Shown piece after piece: positions 1 to 8,812 of a stretch of DNA of 64,000 bases. Within the stretch, counting starts at the first letter, position 1. Every line of letters begins with the position of its first letter. The stretch is from contig JAHBTJ010000013.1 of NCBI GenBank assembly GCA_019638595.1, positions 124,001 through 188,000 of the forward strand, given 5' to 3'. This DNA comes from Chitinophagaceae bacterium. GTDB taxonomy: Bacteria; Bacteroidota; Bacteroidia; Chitinophagales; Chitinophagaceae. The notes under the pieces were generated by a model, which saw nothing but the letters and a program-made list of their open reading frames with translations, made no database searches and was not told the DNA's origin. The position numbers were made by a program, and so were the translations under genes.

Positions 1-1
1 T

Positions 2-373
2 AATGCGAGTGTACCCGCATTACTTTGGATAGCCAATATAGACAAGCTGCATATCTATTCCCTGAAAAGCGACAGGAAACCAACTGAAAACACACCGCTT
101 TATCATGCTCCTTTTTTCAATGTCTATGCAGACGGAAGCGTATGTATGGGTACGGTGGATGTTAATATCAGGAAGTCATCATCGTTGGAGGAATTTACAG
201 CCGCATGGGAAGCCTATTTCTTTAACAGCTATTTCAGCCACCTGATGCAAAATCATAACCCCATACACGGTAACTGTGTGAGTCTATGGAAGAAACTGCG
301 GAAGACTGGAGAGCCATTTCCAAAAGAGGTATTGAAAAAGACAGACAGAACAATAAAAAATATACTACGATGA
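2..373 (+). CDS. PRTRC system protein B, C-terminal part
   Basis: This is an open frame entering from the left edge, so only the last 123 residues are seen. It contains the stretch HAPFFNVYADGSVCMGTVDV and ends KKTDRTIKNILR, which I recognise as PRTRC system protein B. PRTRC genes travel as a set on plasmids and integrative elements; their molecular role is not established. The stop codon overlaps the start of the ThiF-family gene in an ATGA junction at 370-373, so the two are translationally coupled. The family assignment rests on recalled sequence character and on the neighbour. Confidence 0.75.
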   Translation, partial: NASVPALLWIANIDKLHIYSLKSDRKPTENTPLYHAPFFNVYADGSVCMGTVDVNIRKSSSLEEFTAAWEAYFFNSYFSHLMQNHNPIHGNCVSLWKKLRKTGEPFPKEVLKKTDRTIKNILR

Positions 374-1176
374 AAACGGATAAAATAAAAGTACACTTTA
401 CAGACAAAGACCTGATTGCTCCCACCAATCCCATCGAGGTAAACCTGATAGGTGCTGGAGGTACGGGTTCAAAGGTGCTTACCGCATTGTTGGAAATGAA
501 CTACAGCCTGAATGAATTGGGACATGCAGGGTTAGCGGTCAGGCTTTGGGATGATGATATTGTAACGGATGCCAATTTAGGCAGACAAAGGTTTGCTGAA
601 TGTGAGGTAGGGTTATATAAGTCCGTTGCCCTGATAAACCGTTCCAACAGATGGGCTGGAACAAATTGGAAAGCAGAAACTACGAAGTTTGAGAGGGATG
701 GCTTAGACAGGATGCCGGATCATGCACAGGCAAGTATTTACATTTCCTGCGTTGATAGCGTAAAGGCACGATTTGAAATAGCTGAGATACTTAAAGGACT
801 GAATAGTTACAGGGCATACCGCAACCAAGCCAAATATTGGATGGATTTCGGCAATAGCCAGTCCACAGGGCAGGTGCTACTATCCACTATTGGAAGTATT
901 AGGCAACCGCAGTCTGAAAAATATGAGGCGGTTGCAAACCTGCCATTCGTTACGGATGAGTATGGGGAACTGCTGAAACAATCCGAAGAAAACGATAATA
1001 CACCAAGCTGCTCACTTGCAGAAGCTCTGGACAAGCAAGACCTGTATATCAATCCCTCCCTTGCACAAATGGGTTGCTCCCTGCTATGGAGCCTTTTCCG
1101 TAACGGAATGACCGAAAATAAGGGCTTCTTTCACAACCTTGCCAACTTTACCACCCAGCCGATAAAGGTTGCCTAA
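370..1176 (+). CDS. PRTRC system ThiF family protein
   Basis: A 268-residue protein with an N-terminal Rossmann nucleotide-binding site of the E1/ThiF type (VNLIGAGGTGSKVLTALLEM, near residues 21-40), followed by the RLWDDDIVTDANLGRQRF motif typical of ThiF-like adenylyltransferases. The catalytic Cys/Zn layout of true E1 enzymes is not obvious. The ATG at 370 is chosen because it gives the ATGA overlap with the preceding gene; a longer reading from 286 would run through the upstream gene. It is the last PRTRC gene before cargo genes begin. Function within the PRTRC element is unknown. Confidence 0.85.
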   Translation: MKTDKIKVHFTDKDLIAPTNPIEVNLIGAGGTGSKVLTALLEMNYSLNELGHAGLAVRLWDDDIVTDANLGRQRFAECEVGLYKSVALINRSNRWAGTNWKAETTKFERDGLDRMPDHAQASIYISCVDSVKARFEIAEILKGLNSYRAYRNQAKYWMDFGNSQSTGQVLLSTIGSIRQPQSEKYEAVANLPFVTDEYGELLKQSEENDNTPSCSLAEALDKQDLYINPSLAQMGCSLLWSLFRNGMTENKGFFHNLANFTTQPIKVA

Positions 1177-1431
1177 AGCCCTCCCAGGCGGCGCATCGGC
1201 ATTCCTTTCCCCGTAGGCGGAACACCGCTGCGCTGGAAGCGGTACAGCCACTTATGCAAAACCGTCCTCACTACCTTTTAGTCCGTTCATCCGTTTCCGC
1301 ATAACAGGCTGCGGCATTATTAATCATCTATATTACTGGAGATGGTCTTTAAACGTACCTAACAGGCCATTCTTATTTGAGGCTGCAATTATGAATTTGT
1401 AAATTCTTCAGTTCTTGCTTTCTATGAGCAT
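1177..1431. other. non-coding spacer after PRTRC genes
   Basis: About 255 bases that begin GC-rich (around 1180-1310) and turn AT-rich. I see no convincing gene. The change in composition marks the transition from the PRTRC backbone to minus-strand cargo genes. Confidence 0.4.
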
Positions 1432-1836
1432 CTAAGATTCCTCTTCTTCATCTGATTTTGTAGCCCATTCCAGATGTTTTATTATACCTTTTTGTAGGCT
1501 CAAAAGGAAAGGTATTCCATCGCTTCTCACTATGCTATTGGGATTGCAAATCTCAAGAAGAGTGCTTAAAGAATTAGCAAACCAGGCATAATTTCCTCTA
1601 AGTGGAGGAATTGCTTGCACATTCAAATACCTGATAGCACCAATAAGTATCTCATCACCATCCGGCAAACCCTCCACTTGATAATAATTTTGATTTGCGA
1701 TTTCAATAAACTTATTGGTCATTTCATTTAATTCAGAAATATCTTCTGGAAGCCTTTCAATAGGAGCCGAATCCTTATCCCACATTAAGTCTTCCGCTAA
1801 CATAAAGCAAACCTCAAGTAATTTGTTCTCGTCCAT
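1432..1836 (-). CDS. hypothetical protein, partner of HEPN-like gene
   Basis: A 134-residue acidic soluble protein with no signal peptide or membrane segment and an acidic tail (SDEEEES). I do not recognise the family. It lies 60 bases downstream of the HEPN-like gene on the same strand and is probably co-transcribed with it. By position it could be an antitoxin, immunity or accessory protein to that gene, which is inference only. Confidence 0.55.
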   Translation of the reverse strand: MDENKLLEVCFMLAEDLMWDKDSAPIERLPEDISELNEMTNKFIEIANQNYYQVEGLPDGDEILIGAIRYLNVQAIPPLRGNYAWFANSLSTLLEICNPNSIVRSDGIPFLLSLQKGIIKHLEWATKSDEEEES

Positions 1837-1896
1837 GTTATACTTTTAAATCATTACGATTGTCAGAGATTATATTTATGCGTCCGGGAGCTTTAT

Positions 1897-2445
1897 CTAA
1901 GCATTTACTCTGGCATACACCAGCGGTACTATTCCTCGTAATAATTGAATTGCCGGTGACAAAAGTATTTCCTGATATTGATGCAGTCCCTTTTCTCCGT
2001 GAACAATGTTACACCGGATTGAATAAAGCGTTTTCATTAAAGCAAGGATTTTTGTCGCAGGTGCTGCTGATTGCAATCCATTGATAAGTTGTTGGTCGCG
2101 GTTGGGCTGCGGTGTTCCTCTATTCAGGTCAATATTAAAATGAGGCATCGCCTGATATAATGCCTGGATTTGGTTGTCAAGTCCTTGCTGTGTTAAATAA
2201 TGGGCAATAGCAGCAGCTCCAAGAAAATCAATTGTAAAAGTAGTAGCTCCCGCTCTGTCACCAACTTGTTCTCTCGCATTACCAGTTTCCTGAGCTTTTT
2301 TTATCGGAACAATATTGTACAGGAAGTTATAGTTGATAAATAAGGTTACGTATTTATCAATAAGGCTGGCAACATCCCCATCTACTATATTATCGGCTTT
2401 CTGAAGCCACCTGTTATAAAAATCCTGTTGATCTGGTGATAGCAT
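1897..2445 (-). CDS. HEPN-like protein with R-x4-H motif
   Basis: A 182-residue, mostly helical protein ending in a segment SIRCNIVHGEKG that carries the R-x4-H signature of HEPN RNases (R144 and H149). HEPN proteins commonly act as metal-independent RNases in toxin-antitoxin and phage-defence systems, and this layout resembles the Apea-like HEPN group. The gene is first in a two-gene minus-strand unit and is divergent from the nuclease-protease pair, sharing the 177-base gap 2446-2622. RNase activity is inferred from one short motif. Confidence 0.6.
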   Translation of the reverse strand: MLSPDQQDFYNRWLQKADNIVDGDVASLIDKYVTLFINYNFLYNIVPIKKAQETGNAREQVGDRAGATTFTIDFLGAAAIAHYLTQQGLDNQIQALYQAMPHFNIDLNRGTPQPNRDQQLINGLQSAAPATKILALMKTLYSIRCNIVHGEKGLHQYQEILLSPAIQLLRGIVPLVYARVNA

Positions 2446-2622
2446 ATTTTAGATTAATTTGATGCTTTCAAATCTACGGTAATTCACTCCAATGTTGTAA
2501 GATTCTGTTCTGGAAATCCGAGAATTTCGTCGGCACTTGGTAATGGTAGAGTGAATTAATTATTTAGAACAAAATATTATATTTTGCAACAGTCTATTCA
2601 AACCCTGTAAAGAAATTGTCTG

Positions 2623-3741
2623 ATGAATGATATGTCACTTTTTGAAAAGAAAGAAAGAACATTAGATGGGCCTGCTAAATACAACGTAGATACCTATCAG
2701 TATTATAACGATAGTGCCAGGCAAGACATGGAAGTCATAAGACAGCTACTTGAAAAATGGTTTTCGCATTATCCCGATGATGAAAAGCAAGACCTAAAGA
2801 CACGATTTCAAGCCTCATTTGATGCCGCATTTTATGAGTTATATATTTATACACTATTCACGAAACTGGGATTTTCATTATCAATACACCCTGATATTCC
2901 CGGCACATTAAAACGTCCGGATTATCTTGCTACAAAAGATGGGGAGTTTCTTTATATCGAGGTAAAACACATGACAATGCTATCCCAAGATGAGCGGTCG
3001 CTTGAAAGGAAAAAGAATACACTTCTCGATTCGTTGGATAAAATTGATGCATCGAATTTTTTGTTGAAACTGGATGAAATAGTTTTCAAAGATAACAGCC
3101 AGCCAAGTGGAAAAATGATCGTCCGTTATTTTAACCAAGCCATTTCATCGTATGATCCTGATATATATACAGACCTTTTAAGTCAACGTGGATTTCAGGC
3201 AATGCCTAAAATTGTATATGATGATGATAAAGTCAAAATAGAGTTGCAGTTAATTCCAAAATCGCCATTACATCGTGGAACTAATTCCCGTTCCATTGGC
3301 ACTCATCCGATCGTTACCCAAATAGGTAATGATAGCGAGGATATAATTACTGCTTTGGAATCAAAAGCTACGCGCTATGGAGCATTAAATGCTCCGTACA
3401 TTATTTGTCTAAATAAGCAGAGCATTTCTCTTGATATTATAGAAGTGCAGGAGGCGCTATACGGCTCATTGCAAATTTCTTGGCGTGATATTCCTGACAA
3501 CCGGGATGAAAGATTAGAGCTTTCAGGAAATGGTTTTTTTGGTTCAAAAAATAATCCCAAGTTTACAAGAGTGTCAGGAGTATATATTACCAACGCCAAT
3601 ACGGCTAATTTAGCCACAACTGTAGATCACGCATTCCGACACAACCCATTTGCACAGTTTCCGACCTATATGGTAATTGACAAGCCGGTGCAGGAATTGT
3701 TGAGCATCCCTCTTGATTACCCAATGTCATCTAAAATCTGA
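2623..3741 (+). CDS. PD-(D/E)XK superfamily nuclease, probable defence gene
   Basis: A 372-residue protein whose region 65-120 has the PD-(D/E)XK core: E72 in FYELYIYTLF, D100 in KRPDYLA, and E113-x-K115 in YIEVKH. These are the metal-binding and catalytic positions of restriction-endonuclease-fold enzymes, so DNA cleavage is the likely activity. The C-terminal 230 residues have no motif I recognise. The stop lies four bases before the start of a trypsin-like protease gene, so the two form a tight operon. With the divergent HEPN-like gene this looks like a small defence cargo at the end of the PRTRC element. No known named system with this exact pair comes to mind. Confidence 0.7.
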   Translation: MNDMSLFEKKERTLDGPAKYNVDTYQYYNDSARQDMEVIRQLLEKWFSHYPDDEKQDLKTRFQASFDAAFYELYIYTLFTKLGFSLSIHPDIPGTLKRPDYLATKDGEFLYIEVKHMTMLSQDERSLERKKNTLLDSLDKIDASNFLLKLDEIVFKDNSQPSGKMIVRYFNQAISSYDPDIYTDLLSQRGFQAMPKIVYDDDKVKIELQLIPKSPLHRGTNSRSIGTHPIVTQIGNDSEDIITALESKATRYGALNAPYIICLNKQSISLDIIEVQEALYGSLQISWRDIPDNRDERLELSGNGFFGSKNNPKFTRVSGVYITNANTANLATTVDHAFRHNPFAQFPTYMVIDKPVQELLSIPLDYPMSSKI

Positions 3742-3745
3742 TTCT

Positions 3746-4495
3746 ATGACAGACGCCGAATTGATGGTTAGAGCATCCATTCAAGTTTTTCTGGCAAAAG
3801 CAGATTACCCCAAGCCAGAAGGTTTTGGTTCTTGCTGTGTAATCGTTTACGAAAACCGAAGGTTTTTTATTTCAGTTTCGCACGTTACTGATGCAGAAGG
3901 ATACACCACTTTTTTAGAGACTAATCAACCATTTGATAAGAGGGGGCCAATCATTCAACCCATAGGAGGTATTTGTTACTTCGATCAGATAAAGGTAACG
4001 AAAGACATGTCTCTGGAGGACTTTGAATCGGTATTACAGCAAGGCAAAAGATTGGATATTGCGTTTGCTGAAATTAAACATAATATAGAGCTGCTGCAAC
4101 CTGAAATGGATTTTAAAGCATTTAAGGTGGAAGCATCAACAAAGTTGCCGTTGTTTATGGAGGATGCTGCTATGCCAACCAAAGACGAACGGTATGGCTT
4201 CTTTGGAAAAGTTAGGCATAGCTATAATGGAACACAACTTTCCATGATACCAACCTTGAAACATAGTTTAAAGTTCCATCGCACTAAAGGAGAATTTTAT
4301 ATGTTCTTGGCTCCCCAGATAATATCCGATAGCGAGGATTATGAAGGATGCAGTGGTGCGCCTATTTTAGATAGTCAATGCAGAATTGTGGCTCCTGCCT
4401 GCGCAGTACACACTGGTACCAGGATTATTTATGGGTTCCCGATTCAAAAGTGTAAGGAATTATTAGACTACGCACTGCAAACTGGTATGCTATAG
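3746..4495 (+). CDS. trypsin-like serine protease paired with nuclease
   Basis: A 249-residue soluble protein with a chymotrypsin-fold triad in the right order: H46 in FISVSHVTD, D104 in RLDIAFAEI, S203 in EGCSGAPIL (GxSGxP). No signal peptide is seen, so it should act in the cytoplasm, unlike most secreted trypsin-like enzymes. The start at 3746 leaves a four-base gap after the nuclease gene; an upstream in-frame ATG at 3713 would overlap it. Trypsin-like modules occur in bacterial conflict systems as effectors or as activators of a partner. Activation of the neighbouring nuclease by cleavage is an inference. Confidence 0.72.
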   Translation: MTDAELMVRASIQVFLAKADYPKPEGFGSCCVIVYENRRFFISVSHVTDAEGYTTFLETNQPFDKRGPIIQPIGGICYFDQIKVTKDMSLEDFESVLQQGKRLDIAFAEIKHNIELLQPEMDFKAFKVEASTKLPLFMEDAAMPTKDERYGFFGKVRHSYNGTQLSMIPTLKHSLKFHRTKGEFYMFLAPQIISDSEDYEGCSGAPILDSQCRIVAPACAVHTGTRIIYGFPIQKCKELLDYALQTGML

Positions 4496-4597
4496 TGCCG
4501 TATCTTAAATATTGAAAATCAGTATATTGTATTGTAGTATTTTGAGTGTATTTTTTATTTAAAGTTCGCACAACAGCTTTAAATCCGCTAAAAAGTG

Positions 4598-4628
4598 GTT
4601 CGAGTTTTGTACCACAGGGTTCACTTAA
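4598..4628 (+). repeat. attachment-like direct repeat, left copy
   Basis: The block gttcgagttttgtacca, four variable bases, then gttcacttaa. The same arrangement recurs at 59265-59295 with only the four central bases changed. It is directly followed by a terminator hairpin at both places. I read it as an att-type boundary of integrated elements. Its T-loop-like GTTCGAG core does not fold into a tRNA. Confidence 0.55.
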
Positions 4629-4637
4629 ATTGAAATA

Positions 4638-4668
4638 GATCACTGAAAATCAGTGGTCTTTTCTTTTT
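4638..4668 (+). terminator. rho-independent terminator at element boundary
   Basis: An 8-bp stem (4638-4645 with 4651-4658, one G-T pair) with loop aaaat is followed by ttttcttttt. It would end transcription coming from the nuclease-protease operon. Confidence 0.65.
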
Positions 4669-4687
4669 AGTCGAATTTTTAGTCGAA
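4667..4687. repeat. integrase-leader repeat, orphan copy
   Basis: Two TTAGTCGAA units separated by three T form a 21-base block identical to 48600-48620, which lies directly upstream of the tyrosine integrase start codon. Here no integrase follows, so this is probably a scar of a related element or the matching end of one. Confidence 0.5.
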
Positions 4688-4850
4688 GAACTTACATCCA
4701 TACTCTTACTTCTTCCTTCACTTTACCCCTGATAACATATCTTTACAAAGGTACCTGAATTTTTACTTATGCTTATGAAATTGTCCTGATGGATAAATAC
4801 GGGTAGTATTATACCCTAAAAAGATGTACCTTACAATAAATTGATTTGTG

Positions 4851-5573
4851 ATGAAAGATACAGTGAAGAAGATACAATCCTTTATAACATTCGAGCACCC
4901 CATTCATCTGGACTATATTACCCAGCAGTTTTCCAATACCCAGCAAAAATTTCAAAAAGTTGTGCCGGAATGGAGCATCAGTGCCACCCGGCAGAAACTG
5001 ATAGCCGATTATTGGTTTACTTATGTGATCAGGCATTTTGCTATCATCTTAGGGTTACCTGCTTTGCTTTTTTATCTTATTCCCGGCAATTTCGAACTGC
5101 AAAACTTACTGGGCGTTTTTATGGCGGGATTTTTAAGTTTCCCCGTTCTGTACCTGTTTGTTTATCGTCCCAGCTTCGGGGCTGCCTATTTGCCACGGCT
5201 GGAGACTATCAAAGAAGCCTATGAGCGTAAAGAATTGGAACATCTGGAAAAATGCCGGAGATCCCAACTTTCTAATCTTGCTCTTTGCCTGGTTTTTTAT
5301 GTTTTTGATAAGGCTTGCAGTATGAATAACCTGCAGCCTAATGATCAGTATGCCGGGATTCTTATCAGGCTTTATGGCGTTGATCAGGGCAGTCTGAAGA
5401 AGAACCTTGAATTGATATTTTCAAATGCTGCCAAAAGAAAGTCACTTACAGATCGTAAAATAACTGAAATCCGAAACAGGTTTTCAGAAGCGTATAATTT
5501 TTTTGAAGAAATGAATTTCCCCGAAGGTATTTCTATTTTAAAACAGCTTGAATCAAAGCTTACTTCGATTTAG
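4851..5573 (+). CDS. hypothetical membrane protein of mobilizable element
   Basis: A 240-residue protein with two hydrophobic segments (about residues 62-80 and 88-106, around HFAIILGLPALLFYLIPG and GFLSFPVLYLFVY) between a charged N-terminal region and a long cytoplasmic helical region. I do not recognise the family. The ATG at 4851 is preferred over the GTG directly before it. It is the first gene after the attachment-like site and is likely part of the mobilizable element that follows. Confidence 0.6.
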   Translation: MKDTVKKIQSFITFEHPIHLDYITQQFSNTQQKFQKVVPEWSISATRQKLIADYWFTYVIRHFAIILGLPALLFYLIPGNFELQNLLGVFMAGFLSFPVLYLFVYRPSFGAAYLPRLETIKEAYERKELEHLEKCRRSQLSNLALCLVFYVFDKACSMNNLQPNDQYAGILIRLYGVDQGSLKKNLELIFSNAAKRKSLTDRKITEIRNRFSEAYNFFEEMNFPEGISILKQLESKLTSI

Positions 5574-5614
5574 CTAAAAAATTTCGGACAATGAAAATTT
5601 TGTAATTTTAAAAT

Positions 5615-5929
5615 ATGGGAAGAGATGCACAAATACGGGATAAACCTCAATTGCCCAAACGTCTTTTTTGGGACTTTAAGTATGAACAGATTGATTGGGT
5701 GGCCGGCTATCTTACTGTGATTGCAAGAGTCATTGAACGTGGAAGCAAAGAAGAATGGGAAGAAGTGATTCGCTTTTATGGGCGGGATCAGGTTTTTCAT
5801 GCATTAAAATACGAGATAAAGTTCCTGGCAGATTATGCCATTGAGGAAGTGTGTGCCTATTTCTCTATCCCCAAAGAGAATCTGTTATGTTATACACGCA
5901 AACAGTCGAGACCGGGACACTGGATTTGA
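5615..5929 (+). CDS. DUF6922-like antitoxin
   Basis: A 104-residue protein with RLFWDFKYEQIDW near the start and ERGSKEEWEEVIRFYGRDQV in the middle, the pattern I associate with the DUF6922 family, small proteins usually encoded just before an AbiEii-type nucleotidyltransferase. The following toxin gene starts 43 bases before this stop, which fits a coupled antitoxin-toxin pair. DNA binding and autoregulation are likely by analogy but not shown. Confidence 0.65.
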   Translation: MGRDAQIRDKPQLPKRLFWDFKYEQIDWVAGYLTVIARVIERGSKEEWEEVIRFYGRDQVFHALKYEIKFLADYAIEEVCAYFSIPKENLLCYTRKQSRPGHWI

Positions 5930-6582
5930 TAAAAAAGTTGATGATTGATGAGGTGTTGTCTAAGTTTAACCTTGTTGGAGGCACAGCTCTTTCCTTAAAT
6001 ATGGGTCACAGAAAATCTATAGATATTGATCTTTTTACAGACGCTGGCTTTGATGCTTCTTACCTGGCCAATCACTTAGCAAAGACTTATAACGCTACCA
6101 TTTCGGGTGTTCTTGCCAATGGCGTTTTTGCTTTTATTAACGATGTGAAAGTTGATTTGCTCGCGCATCAATATCCCATATTAAATCCAATAGAAATAAA
6201 AGAAGGGATACGAATGTTATCGCTGGAAGATATCGGGGCGATGAAACTAAATGCTATTCTGTATAACGGAACCCGTTTAAAGGATTTTGTTGACATATAT
6301 GCGTTGGTTGAATATCTTCCATTGAATAAAATAACGGGGAATTTTATACGGAAATATCCTGAAGTAACCAGCCAAATGGCTTATAACGCACTCCTTTATC
6401 ACAATGATATAGATATGACAATGAAGATTGACTATATCAGTTGGGAGATTCCCTGGAAGGAAATTGCAGCCAGATTACATGATGCTGTGACCAACGATCA
6501 AAAAATATTTCGGAAGAAAAATCTTCTTTCGCGCAAAACCATTTCACCCATTCCGAGAAGAAAAGGAGGGAGAAGGATATAA
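5887..6582 (+). CDS. AbiEii/AbiGii-family nucleotidyltransferase toxin
   Basis: A 231-residue protein with the nucleotidyltransferase signature LVGGTALSLNMGHRKSIDID, giving GG[TS]AL and the metal-binding DxD, then the third acidic position in VKVDLL. Such toxins (DUF1814) transfer nucleotides to tRNA or other targets and are held in check by a cognate antitoxin, here the overlapping DUF6922-like protein. The ATG at 5887 is chosen over 5851 because homology-like sequence begins there. The C-terminus is very basic (RRKGGRRI). Confidence 0.82.
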   Translation: MLYTQTVETGTLDLIKKLMIDEVLSKFNLVGGTALSLNMGHRKSIDIDLFTDAGFDASYLANHLAKTYNATISGVLANGVFAFINDVKVDLLAHQYPILNPIEIKEGIRMLSLEDIGAMKLNAILYNGTRLKDFVDIYALVEYLPLNKITGNFIRKYPEVTSQMAYNALLYHNDIDMTMKIDYISWEIPWKEIAARLHDAVTNDQKIFRKKNLLSRKTISPIPRRKGGRRI

Positions 6583-6740
6583 CACTGGGCAGCAAGTGTT
6601 TAATTAAATATTTCCCAACCTTTTATCATTTCTAAATTTCTATTCCTCTAATTTTTCCGGACTTTTCTTCTAACCTTAAGTATACTTAGCTTCTTTCCCC
6701 TTGCATAAAGTTCCACTTTGCCTTCCTAAAATATAAGGCA

Positions 6741-7088
6741 ATGAAAGGATATGTGAACAATACAGCTTCGCCAACCCCAATGTTATTTCCTTTTGAACCG
6801 GAACAATTCTGGTTATTCATGCGGCAGGTAATCCGGGAAGAAATAACAAACGTTCAAAAAATAAAGCCGGTAAACTCCGGCTATGATACGCCCGGAATGA
6901 TCTATAAACCCTTGTTTAAGATTACAGAAGTCTGTCAGCTCTTCCAGGTCAGTAAGCCTACTATTTATGATTGGATACGTCACGGAAAGCTAAAACCCTA
7001 CAAAATTCGTTCACGGGTTTATTTCCTGTGGCAGGATATCCAGCATCTATTACACCCGGCTTCCGGCGACAGTAATACTTCAATCTAA
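6741..7088 (+). CDS. helix-turn-helix (MerR/excisionase-type) protein
   Basis: A 115-residue protein with a C-terminal winged-helix domain of excisionase type: FKITEVCQLFQVSKPTIYDW followed by IRHGKLKPYKIRSRVYF. Such genes precede the primase and mobilization genes in Bacteroidota mobilizable elements, where they regulate excision or replication. The N-terminal 55 residues include FWLFMRQVIREEI, a short helix usual in this family. It starts the primase-mobilization gene run. Confidence 0.8.
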   Translation: MKGYVNNTASPTPMLFPFEPEQFWLFMRQVIREEITNVQKIKPVNSGYDTPGMIYKPLFKITEVCQLFQVSKPTIYDWIRHGKLKPYKIRSRVYFLWQDIQHLLHPASGDSNTSI

Positions 7089-7126
7089 AGAAACTTCTGA
7101 TTACTTAACAGGGAAATTATTTCGTT

Positions 7127-8068
7127 ATGAACAAACTAACCGTAGCCGAAGCCCGGAAAATAGACATGGTAGATTATCTTTCTTCATTAGGTTTCCCGGT
7201 TACAAAAATACAGGGAGAAGACCATTGGTACTTCTCTCCTTTTCGCGATGAGCGAACTCCTTCTTTTAAAATTAACCGCAGGAGCAATATCTGGTATGAT
7301 CACGGTAGCGGAGATGGAGGAAACATTATTGATTTTGGCATCCTCTATCACCGCGTAGATGTACGCGGATTCCTGGAACTATTAACCAGGGACTACAGGC
7401 AAAACGCCTTTTCTTTTCACCCGCCGTTAAAAAGGGACAACAATATCAGCCCGGTTGCGGGTGAAAAAGAAAATTCAACCGAAAGCAAAATTATCATTAC
7501 TGCTGCCAGGCAGTTGGGGAATGCGGGTTTATTACACTACCTTAATAAAAGAGCCATAGCACCCGATCTTGCCAGCCGGTTTTGCCAGGAAGTTGATTTT
7601 ACGCTATATAAAAAGCAACACACAGCCATTGGCTTTCCCAATGGTAAAGGTGGTTATGAACTCCGTAACAGTTATTTCAAGGGCAGCTCATCGCCAAAAA
7701 CTTTCCGGTTTGTTGACAATGGCAGTCAGGAATTACAGGTATTTGAAGGCTTTTTTGATTTCCTTTCCTGGTTTTCACATTTTAAAAATGATCAGCTCAC
7801 CAGCAATTTTTTAGTATTAAACTCACTTTCCTTTTTTCAAAGAGCAAAGCAAACGATGGAGCAACATAATTCCATAGGGCTTTGGTTGGATAGGGGAACC
7901 GCCGGGCAGGCGTGTACTATGCAGGCGCTTAAAAGTAATTCAGCCTATACAGATAAAAGCAATTTATACAAAGACTTTGACGATCTGAATGAATGGCTCG
8001 TGCATCAAAATCAACAAAAACAATCAAAATTGAAAACGATAAAACCTACATATTATGGCAGACATTAA
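7127..8068 (+). CDS. CHC2/Toprim-domain primase-like protein
   Basis: A 313-residue protein of the small mobile-element primase type. The N-terminal zinc-finger-like region has WYFSPFRDERTPSFKI and YDHGSGDGGNIIDF, but the zinc-binding cysteines of classical DnaG are absent. The Toprim part has VFEGFFDFLS (conserved E) and GLWLDRGTAGQ, where the usual DxD is reduced to LDRG, so polymerase activity may be weakened or differ. The gene overlaps the next by 14 bases. It probably primes replication of the transferred single strand. Confidence 0.8.
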   Translation: MNKLTVAEARKIDMVDYLSSLGFPVTKIQGEDHWYFSPFRDERTPSFKINRRSNIWYDHGSGDGGNIIDFGILYHRVDVRGFLELLTRDYRQNAFSFHPPLKRDNNISPVAGEKENSTESKIIITAARQLGNAGLLHYLNKRAIAPDLASRFCQEVDFTLYKKQHTAIGFPNGKGGYELRNSYFKGSSSPKTFRFVDNGSQELQVFEGFFDFLSWFSHFKNDQLTSNFLVLNSLSFFQRAKQTMEQHNSIGLWLDRGTAGQACTMQALKSNSAYTDKSNLYKDFDDLNEWLVHQNQQKQSKLKTIKPTYYGRH

Positions 8069-8423
8069 AAGACGAACAATGACCCTTACCAGTGGTAAGC
8101 AGATTAAACTGTACGGAAACAGCATGGCTATTGGAAGTAGCCTGGAGGTTGGAGAAGGCGCAGCGCCTAATATTCTTTCTTTCATGGAGCAAAGCGAAGA
8201 TGAAAAGCCCGATGGTACAATGCCGGATTTCCCTGCTGAAATTAAACCAAAGAAAGCAAAACCAGTTTCCAAGCCCGTTGCAACAGTGCTCAATCCACAC
8301 CGGTTAACAGTAATGGAGATTTTGGAAATGGCAGATTTTAATATCCAGTTATGGATGCAATTGAAAGACAATATCCGGCGGTATGGTCTTGACAATCCGA
8401 GAATCTTTAACCGGGAGATGTAA
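8055..8423 (+). CDS. hypothetical protein of mobilizable element
   Basis: A 122-residue protein with no membrane segment, a lysine/proline-rich middle (KPKKAKPVSKPV) and a helical C-terminus (LTVMEILEMADFNIQLWMQL). I do not recognise it. It overlaps the primase gene by 14 bases and so is probably its translation-coupled partner. Confidence 0.6.
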   Translation: MADIKRRTMTLTSGKQIKLYGNSMAIGSSLEVGEGAAPNILSFMEQSEDEKPDGTMPDFPAEIKPKKAKPVSKPVATVLNPHRLTVMEILEMADFNIQLWMQLKDNIRRYGLDNPRIFNREM

Positions 8424-8812
8424 CCGAAGCTGGTGAAAAGAAAAAATAATTACCCTTCAAATTCGCACCATCTGCCAGGATTTCAGGTTAAACCGAGGCA
8501 ATTTTCAGGCTGATATTTTAGTGTGCTATTAAGTAAACAATAGCGGACAGGTTGCCCGCAATGCAACCGGCAAGGTGTATCAAATGTTGGACATTCGTAT
8601 ATCAACCTGTTTACCTCCGTAGTTGGCAACAGCAATTTAGAGCCGATTTAAAGCTGCATATCCGTTGGATGAGTAAATAAGCCAATGGAATTGATATAGC
8701 ATCTATAATAAACGCTAAATGCACAATAACCGCTTTTCAGGCTGATGAATACAGGGGATGCTTTTTAAAGTTTCAGGTAGCCAGCTATGTTTTGGTAATA
8801 CCAAAACGCCGG
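8424..8812 (+). other. candidate origin of transfer region
   Basis: A non-coding stretch of nearly 400 bases directly before the mobilization genes, where oriT usually lies. It holds three inverted repeats: GCTATT/AATAGC at 8525-8530 and 8539-8544, GGTTGC/GCAACC at 8550-8555 and 8563-8568, and TTTTGGT/ACCAAAA at 8790-8796 and 8800-8806. No nick site can be assigned from sequence alone. Confidence 0.4.

Noticed and set aside
2446-2622. Bidirectional promoter between HEPN-like and nuclease genes
   Set aside because: Likely on layout, but the TA-rich box at 2571-2585 has the wrong spacing, so not called.
4598-4628. Possible tRNA 3' end (GTTCGAG...ACCA)
   Set aside because: The T stem does not pair and the acceptor distance is wrong; treated as an attachment-like repeat.
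4425-4643. Minus-strand frame with GTKLEPLFSGF, like one around 59270
   Set aside because: It is the reverse reading of the att-like repeat and overlaps the protease gene; no start or domain.
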